Part shown: positions 5,844 through 10,187 of the stretch, one piece after another
How the letters are laid out: each line of letters begins with the position of its first letter
Position numbering within the stretch: the first letter of the stretch is position 1
Assembly (NCBI GenBank): GCA_039815505.1
Contig: JBCBZE010000100.1
Span: 1 to 10,187, forward strand
Length of the DNA stretch: 10,187 bases
Direction of reading: 5' to 3'
Origin: CANLWN01 sp039815505
GTDB taxonomy: Bacteria > Bacteroidota > Bacteroidia > Flavobacteriales > Flavobacteriaceae
Notes under the pieces: model-generated
Databases searched by the model: none
What the model was told of the DNA's origin: nothing
The model's input: the letters and a program-made list of their open reading frames with translations, nothing else
Position numbers and translations under genes: made by a program

Positions 5844-7889
5844 ATGAGAAGAATAAATTTGATTCAACTTTCCATGGCGTTGGCTTTTCTGGCCGCTGCG
5901 GGTTGTAAGACCGAATCCAATTCCGGTACGGAAGAAAAAGAGCTTGCTTCTGGTATTATCAAAGAAAATATGGATACTTCCGTGAAACCCGGAGACAATT
6001 TTACAGCATTTGTAAACGGAACCTGGGTAAAAGAGAATGAAATCCCTGCAGATAAATCTTCCTATGGTATCGGTTTTATCATTCATGAAGAATCCGAGGA
6101 TAATGTGAAGAAAATAATTGAGGCATCGGCTTCAGGGGATTTTTCCAAAGATTCGGATGAACAGAAGGTAGGCGATTTATACCAATCCTATATGGATATG
6201 GAAAAGCGTAATGAACTGGGCGTAAAGCCCTTGCAGGATGAATTTACCAAAATTGACGCCATTAAGGATTACAATGAATTGGCGACCTACTTTGCCTATG
6301 CCAATATGTATGGTTATAATGTACCATTAGGAATTTTCATCTATCAAGATTTTAAGGATCCTACCATTTATACGGTCTATACATGGCAAAGTGGCCTAGG
6401 ATTGCCCGATCGGGAATATTATCTAAAAGATGATGAGCGTTCCAAGGAAATCCAAGCCAAATACGTGGAGCATATTGAAAAAATGCATGATTTGGCGGGA
6501 CTCCCAAACGGCGGCATAGCCGCTTCCAAGGTAATGGCCTTGGAAACCAGACTGGCCGAAAAACATATGGAAAAGGAAAAGACCAGGGATTTGGTAAGTC
6601 TGTACAATATGTTCCCGGTAGACACACTTGCCCATATTATGCCCCAATTTAATTGGACCAATTTTTTGACGGAAGCCGGTTTGGACAAGCAGGAAAAATT
6701 GGGGGTATTGATGCTGGATTATACCAAAGCTTTGGACAATATCATCACATCAACGGATTTGGATACCTGGAAGACCTATTTAAAATGGAGTGTTGTGGAT
6801 GCCAGTGCTTCTCGGCTGAATAAGGAAATGGACGAACAGAACTGGACATTTTTTAGCAAGGAATTAAGAGGAACGCAAGAACAACGTCCCATGTGGAGAA
6901 GAGGCGTTTCCACGGTGAACAGGACTTTGGGCGAAGTTGTAGGAAAGGTGTATGTAAAAAATCATTTTCCGCCAGAGGCCAAGGCACATATGGAAACTTT
7001 GGTCGATAACCTTTTAAAGGCCTATGAGGTTAGTATCAATGAATTGGATTGGATGAGTGATGATACCAAAAAAGAAGCTTTGGACAAGCTGGGCAAGTTT
7101 AGGCCCAAAATTGGATATCCGGATAAATGGAAAGCATACGATTTGGACATAAAAGCGGATGATCTGTATGGGAACTTGAGAAGATCCAGCGCCATGGAAT
7201 ACGATCGCGAGCTGGCAAAATTGGGTCAGCCCATAGATAAGGACGAATGGGGAATGAATCCACAAACTGTAAATGCATACTATAACCCAACCTTGAACGA
7301 GATTGTTTTTCCAGCGGCCATACTACAACCGCCATTTTTTAATTTGAACGCTGAGGATGCGGTTAATTATGGAGCTATAGGGGCCGTAATCGGTCATGAG
7401 ATAGGCCATGGTTTCGATGATATGGGCAGTACCTTTGATGGTGATGGTGCCATGCGTAATTGGTGGACGGATACCGATAAAGAGGAGTTCAAAAAACGAA
7501 CAGACGCCTTAGTGGACCAATATAATGAATTTGAGGTTTTGCCAGATCTCAACGTAAACGGTGAGTTTACCTTGGGAGAGAACATTGGTGATTTGGGCGG
7601 GTTGAGTATTGCCTTAAAAGCCTATAAAATGTCCCTGAATGGAGAGGAAGGTCCTGAAATGGACGGATATACCGCAGAGCAACGGGTCTTTATAGGTTAT
7701 GCACAAGCTTGGTGTGGAAAATCTAGAGATGAGGCCTTACGGGTACAGGTAAGTACGGACCCGCATTCCCCAAGGGACTTTAGGGTAAACGGTGTAGTAC
7801 GTAATGTACCCGAATTTTATACCGCTTTTAATATAAAAGAAACTGATTCCCTATATCTCCCAGCCGACGAAAGGGTAAAAATATGGTAA
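5844..7889 (+). CDS. M13-family zinc metallopeptidase, lipoprotein (neprilysin/PepO type)
   Basis: A 681-residue M13 endopeptidase that would cleave oligopeptides outside the cytoplasm. The start at ATG 5844 gives a lipoprotein signal (MRRINLIQLSMALAFLAAAG then Cys21); the reading frame is open upstream to a TTG at 5757, but that lies inside the folD terminator. Residues about 40-430 are the Peptidase_M13_N region. The catalytic domain carries NAYYNPTLNEIVFPAAIL (477-494), the zinc motif HEIGH (518-522, Glu519 catalytic), ENIGD (579-583, third zinc ligand Glu579 and Asp583) and the C-terminal DPHSPRDFRVNG (639-650). The enzyme ends in Trp681, as is usual. All active-site residues are present. 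Family members digest small peptides; the natural substrate here is unknown. It is probably a single-gene unit, with terminators on both sides. Confidence 0.96.
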   Translation: MRRINLIQLSMALAFLAAAGCKTESNSGTEEKELASGIIKENMDTSVKPGDNFTAFVNGTWVKENEIPADKSSYGIGFIIHEESEDNVKKIIEASASGDFSKDSDEQKVGDLYQSYMDMEKRNELGVKPLQDEFTKIDAIKDYNELATYFAYANMYGYNVPLGIFIYQDFKDPTIYTVYTWQSGLGLPDREYYLKDDERSKEIQAKYVEHIEKMHDLAGLPNGGIAASKVMALETRLAEKHMEKEKTRDLVSLYNMFPVDTLAHIMPQFNWTNFLTEAGLDKQEKLGVLMLDYTKALDNIITSTDLDTWKTYLKWSVVDASASRLNKEMDEQNWTFFSKELRGTQEQRPMWRRGVSTVNRTLGEVVGKVYVKNHFPPEAKAHMETLVDNLLKAYEVSINELDWMSDDTKKEALDKLGKFRPKIGYPDKWKAYDLDIKADDLYGNLRRSSAMEYDRELAKLGQPIDKDEWGMNPQTVNAYYNPTLNEIVFPAAILQPPFFNLNAEDAVNYGAIGAVIGHEIGHGFDDMGSTFDGDGAMRNWWTDTDKEEFKKRTDALVDQYNEFEVLPDLNVNGEFTLGENIGDLGGLSIALKAYKMSLNGEEGPEMDGYTAEQRVFIGYAQAWCGKSRDEALRVQVSTDPHSPRDFRVNGVVRNVPEFYTAFNIKETDSLYLPADERVKIW

Positions 7890-7908
7890 GTACGCTAATG
7901 GCATAAAT

Positions 7909-7938
7909 AAAAAAGCCCTCTGCCAAGAGGGTTTTTTT
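7909..7938. terminator. Bidirectional terminator between the M13 peptidase and the small lipoprotein gene
   Basis: A hairpin with arms CCCTCT (7916-7921) and AGAGGG (7926-7931), loop GCCA, is extended by a G-T pair and an A6/T6 run. T tracts follow the stem on both strands, so it can end transcripts of the two converging genes. It begins 19 nt after the M13 stop and 3 nt after the stop of the minus-strand gene. Confidence 0.92.
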
Positions 7939-7941
7939 ATT

Positions 7942-8085
7942 TCAATGATTGCTGATAACCGTAGCGGATTGCAAGGTGTCGGTAGGTGTTAAGATCTCTA
8001 GACCGTCATCACCCTCATCGTTGGTACAACTGCCCATATAAACTATGGCCAATAGTAAACTAGCTATGCATAAAATTTTTTTCAT
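7942..8085 (-). CDS. Small lipoprotein, 47 residues, function unknown
   Basis: A short minus-strand gene occupies most of the 315-nt gap between the M13 peptidase and the esterase. The ATG is the complement of 8083-8085 and the TGA that of 7942-7944. The product starts with a clear lipoprotein signal (MKKILCIASLLLAIVYMGSC, lipobox MGSC, Cys20) followed by a 27-residue acidic, polar tail (TNDEGDDGLEILTPTDTLQS and so on). The mature protein would therefore be a lipid-anchored peptide of about 28 residues. Support for its reality: a good signal peptide and lipobox, an ATG start, and a terminator placed directly after its stop. No family is recognised. A remnant of a longer lipoprotein is possible, but nothing downstream continues the frame. 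Confidence 0.7.
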   Translation of the reverse strand: MKKILCIASLLLAIVYMGSCTNDEGDDGLEILTPTDTLQSATVISNH

Positions 8086-8156
8086 AAACGAGGTTTTTTA
8101 GTAGGTATGGAACCAAGTTTTTATAGCATAACAACGCGAAAATTTGAAATTTGGTA

Positions 8157-8188
8157 TTTGATGGTCTATGGGAAATCAGTACCTTTTG
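8157..8188 (+). promoter_or_regulatory. Bacteroidota-type promoter for the esterase gene
   Basis: TTTG at 8157-8160 (-33) is followed after 19 nt by TACCTTTTG at 8180-8188 (-7, consensus TAnnTTTG with one extra T). Spacing fits the known Bacteroidota promoter. The start site would be near 8193-8195, which excludes the in-frame TTG at 8151 and supports the ATG at 8205 with a short leader. Confidence 0.55.
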
Positions 8189-8204
8189 TACAAATTCCAA
8201 CCTT

Positions 8205-9941
8205 ATGAAAAACTTACTTCCTTTCGTTTTTTTAGTACTTATTGCCTTGATGGGTTGCAACCCCAAGGGGGAAAAAGGATCCAAGATGACCATTAGCGTA
8301 TCCTTTTCAGAAGAAATAAGAGGGGAAAGCATGGATGGTAGACTCTTATTAATGCTTTCCAATAATACCAAAGACGAGCCTCGTTTTCAGATCAATGATG
8401 GTTTAAGGACGCAACTGATTTATGGGATGAATGTGGAGGGGATGAAACCAGGAGAATCCATGACTTTTGATGAGACCGTTTTTGGATACCCAATATCCAG
8501 TATGTCCGATGTAAAACCTGGGGAGTACCATGTGCAGGCATTGTTGCATGTATATGAAACCTTTGAGCTTTCCACGGGCCATACGGTAAAATTACCTATG
8601 GATAACGGAGAAGGACAACAATGGAACAAGTCGCCCGGAAACCTATACAGTAAACCTATCAAGATTACGGTAACCGAGGACGGTATCGAAAACGTACATA
8701 TAACTATGGACCAAGTAATTCCTCCCATTGAGGAAGCTGAAGACACCAAATGGATCAAACACATTAAGATGAAGTCCGAAAAACTGTCCGAGTTTTGGGG
8801 AAGGGATATTTATTTAGGAGCACATGTATTATTGCCAAAAGATTTTGAAGAACATCCGGAAGCAAAGTATCCCTTACTGATTTTTCACGGTCATTTCCCA
8901 TCTGATTTTGGAGGTTTTCGTACCACGCCACCCGATGCCGATTTAGAACCGGAATACTCGGATAGGTTTAAGGTAGAGGGGTATAATATTATTCAACAAC
9001 AGGAAGCTTATGATTTTTATAAGCGTTGGAACGAGCCCGATTTTCCTCGCTTTTTGATTATTGAAATTCAGCACCCCACACCCTATTATGATGATTCCTA
9101 CGCGGTGAATTCTGCCAGTCAAGGTCCGTATGGTGATGCGATTACGCATGAGCTTGTTCCCTTCATTGAAAAGGAATTTCGGGGCATAGGAGAAGGATGG
9201 TCCCGTTTCCTTTATGGGGGATCCACAGGGGGTTGGGAAGCTTTGGCCGTACAGGTAAAATACCCGGAAGCATACAATGGCTGTTTCGCGGCCTGCCCCG
9301 ATCCTATAGATTTTAGAGCGTATTGCTTAACCAATATTTATGAGGATAAGAACGCGTATTATTATGAGAGCGATCATAAAAGATTGGAAGTGCCCAGTCA
9401 CCGAGATTACTTGGGCCATGTGCAGACCACCTTACGGGAAGGTAATCATAGGGAATTGGTTTTAGGGGATAAATCGCGTTCGGGACAGCAATGGGATATT
9501 TGGGAAGCTACATATTCTCCGCAAGGTGAAGATGGATATCCGGTTAGATTGTGGGATAAGATGACGGGAGATATTGACCATGATGTTGCCGAGTATTGGA
9601 AAGAGAATTATGATTTGCGCCATATTTTAGAGCGAGATTGGGATAAACTAGGAGAAAAGCTCAAAGGAAAGATACATATCTATTGCGGTGATATGGACAA
9701 TTATTATTTAAACAATGCCGTATACCTTATGGAAGACTTTTTGGAAAGCACTACAGACCCCTATTATGCCGGTGAAGTTACCTATGGAGACAGAGCGGAA
9801 CATTGCTGGAACGGTGACCCTGAACTACCCAACCACATTAGCCGCATGCGCTATAATAGCATGTATGTCCCCAAAATCATGAAGCGAATAGTGGAAAGCG
9901 CACCTAAAGGCGCAGATTTACGAAGTTGGCGTTATAAATAG
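8205..9941 (+). CDS. Lipoprotein alpha/beta-hydrolase, putative esterase family
   Basis: A 578-residue secreted esterase-like enzyme. The start at ATG 8205 gives a lipoprotein signal (MKNLLPFVFLVLIALMGC, lipobox LMGC, Cys18). Residues about 27-172 form a beta-rich N-terminal domain (strand motifs such as GRLLLMLSNN and KPGEYHVQALLHVY). Residues about 195-565 are an alpha/beta-hydrolase domain of the esterase D/enterochelin-esterase type: YPLLIFHGH (222-230, oxyanion region), the nucleophile elbow YGGSTGGWEA with Ser340 (GxSxG satisfied), a candidate acid in IYCGDMDNYY (Asp496 or Asp498) and a candidate His533 in AEHCWNG. The two-domain layout resembles large putative esterases of Planctomycetes and Bacteroidota that remain uncharacterised. 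It is followed 7 nt later by a GNAT gene, probably co-transcribed. The substrate is not evident: ester-linked sugars or siderophores are only possibilities. Confidence 0.85.
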   Translation: MKNLLPFVFLVLIALMGCNPKGEKGSKMTISVSFSEEIRGESMDGRLLLMLSNNTKDEPRFQINDGLRTQLIYGMNVEGMKPGESMTFDETVFGYPISSMSDVKPGEYHVQALLHVYETFELSTGHTVKLPMDNGEGQQWNKSPGNLYSKPIKITVTEDGIENVHITMDQVIPPIEEAEDTKWIKHIKMKSEKLSEFWGRDIYLGAHVLLPKDFEEHPEAKYPLLIFHGHFPSDFGGFRTTPPDADLEPEYSDRFKVEGYNIIQQQEAYDFYKRWNEPDFPRFLIIEIQHPTPYYDDSYAVNSASQGPYGDAITHELVPFIEKEFRGIGEGWSRFLYGGSTGGWEALAVQVKYPEAYNGCFAACPDPIDFRAYCLTNIYEDKNAYYYESDHKRLEVPSHRDYLGHVQTTLREGNHRELVLGDKSRSGQQWDIWEATYSPQGEDGYPVRLWDKMTGDIDHDVAEYWKENYDLRHILERDWDKLGEKLKGKIHIYCGDMDNYYLNNAVYLMEDFLESTTDPYYAGEVTYGDRAEHCWNGDPELPNHISRMRYNSMYVPKIMKRIVESAPKGADLRSWRYK

Positions 9942-9948
9942 TATTTGG

Positions 9949-10187
9949 ATGACCAAAGTACAAAGAGCGACTAAAAATACCGACTATGAAATAATCGCTG
10001 GCTTGGCCGTAACCATTTGGCATGGGCACTACACCCCCATCATCGGTGTAGAACAGGTGAATTACATGCTCCAAAAGTTTCAGTCGGTAGCTGCAATCAA
10101 AGCACAGATAAAAAAAGGCGCAAGTTATTATATGATTATGGAGCAAGAGTGTGCCGTTGGATACCTGTCATTTTTTAAAAATAAGGA
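9949..10187 (+). CDS. GNAT-family N-acetyltransferase (3'-truncated by window edge)
   Basis: The first 79 codons of an acetyltransferase whose stop lies outside the window. The start MTKVQRATKNTDYEIIAGLA has the usual GNAT opening (I/V-x-x-A-T-x-x-D, then a helix), followed by YTPIIGVEQVNYMLQKFQS (28-46) and the beta strands KGASYYMIMEQE and CAVGYLSFF (56-76). The IIG-x-x-Q-x-x-YML pattern is typical of a common Bacteroidota GNAT subgroup. The acetyl-CoA-binding loop (R/Q-x-x-G-x-G/A) would come after the cut, so it cannot be checked. It begins 7 nt after the esterase stop on the same strand, with no terminator between, which points to one transcript; the acceptor substrate is unknown. Confidence 0.82.
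   Translation, partial: MTKVQRATKNTDYEIIAGLAVTIWHGHYTPIIGVEQVNYMLQKFQSVAAIKAQIKKGASYYMIMEQECAVGYLSFFKNK

Noticed and set aside
8151..8204. N-terminal extension of the esterase from a TTG
   Set aside because: The segment contains the likely promoter, and the ATG at 8205 starts a clean lipoprotein signal.
9904..10146. 80-codon minus-strand open frame at the right edge
   Set aside because: It lies opposite the GNAT gene, whose plus-strand frame has clear family motifs.

Overview
The window looks like chromosomal DNA of a marine-type member of the Flavobacteriaceae (phylum Bacteroidota); this is an inference. It rests on an ECF sigma factor / FecR pair, several Bacteroidota-style lipoproteins, start codons without Shine-Dalgarno sequences, TAnnTTTG-type -7 boxes, and the general look of Ffh, FolD and the M13 peptidase. 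Coding density is high and G+C of the core genes is in the mid-40s per cent.

Layout. Positions 1-1025 (minus strand) hold an ECF sigma factor gene followed by its FecR-type membrane anti-sigma gene, which runs off the left edge. Diverging from it is a 590-residue lipoprotein built from two kinds of repeated module bracketed by cysteines (1132-2904), closed by a very strong terminator. Next comes a housekeeping cluster: ffh (SRP GTPase), a small AT-rich four-helix-bundle (23S-IVS-type) gene, and folD, closed by another terminator. A lipoprotein M13 zinc metallopeptidase follows (5844-7889). It converges, over a bidirectional terminator, on a tiny minus-strand lipoprotein gene of 47 codons (7942-8085). 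Diverging from that is a 578-residue lipoprotein esterase (8205-9941), followed after 7 nt by a GNAT acetyltransferase gene cut by the right edge.

How the genes fit together. Sigma and FecR should form an envelope-signal relay, and a shared 9-mer lies ahead of both fecR and the divergent lipoprotein gene. Ffh and FolD are core functions (protein targeting; one-carbon folate metabolism) and do not obviously depend on each other. The four-helix gene between them has foreign composition and is flanked by inverted heptamer-like arrays, so it looks like an inserted cassette. The M13 peptidase, the small lipoprotein and the esterase are exported lipoproteins with no visible common pathway.

Most of the window is ordinary. 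The places most worth a second look are the four-helix cassette between ffh and folD, the paired-cysteine module architecture of the large lipoprotein, and the shared motif that may mark the sigma factor's targets. I saw no tRNA, rRNA, CRISPR array, insertion sequence or origin.
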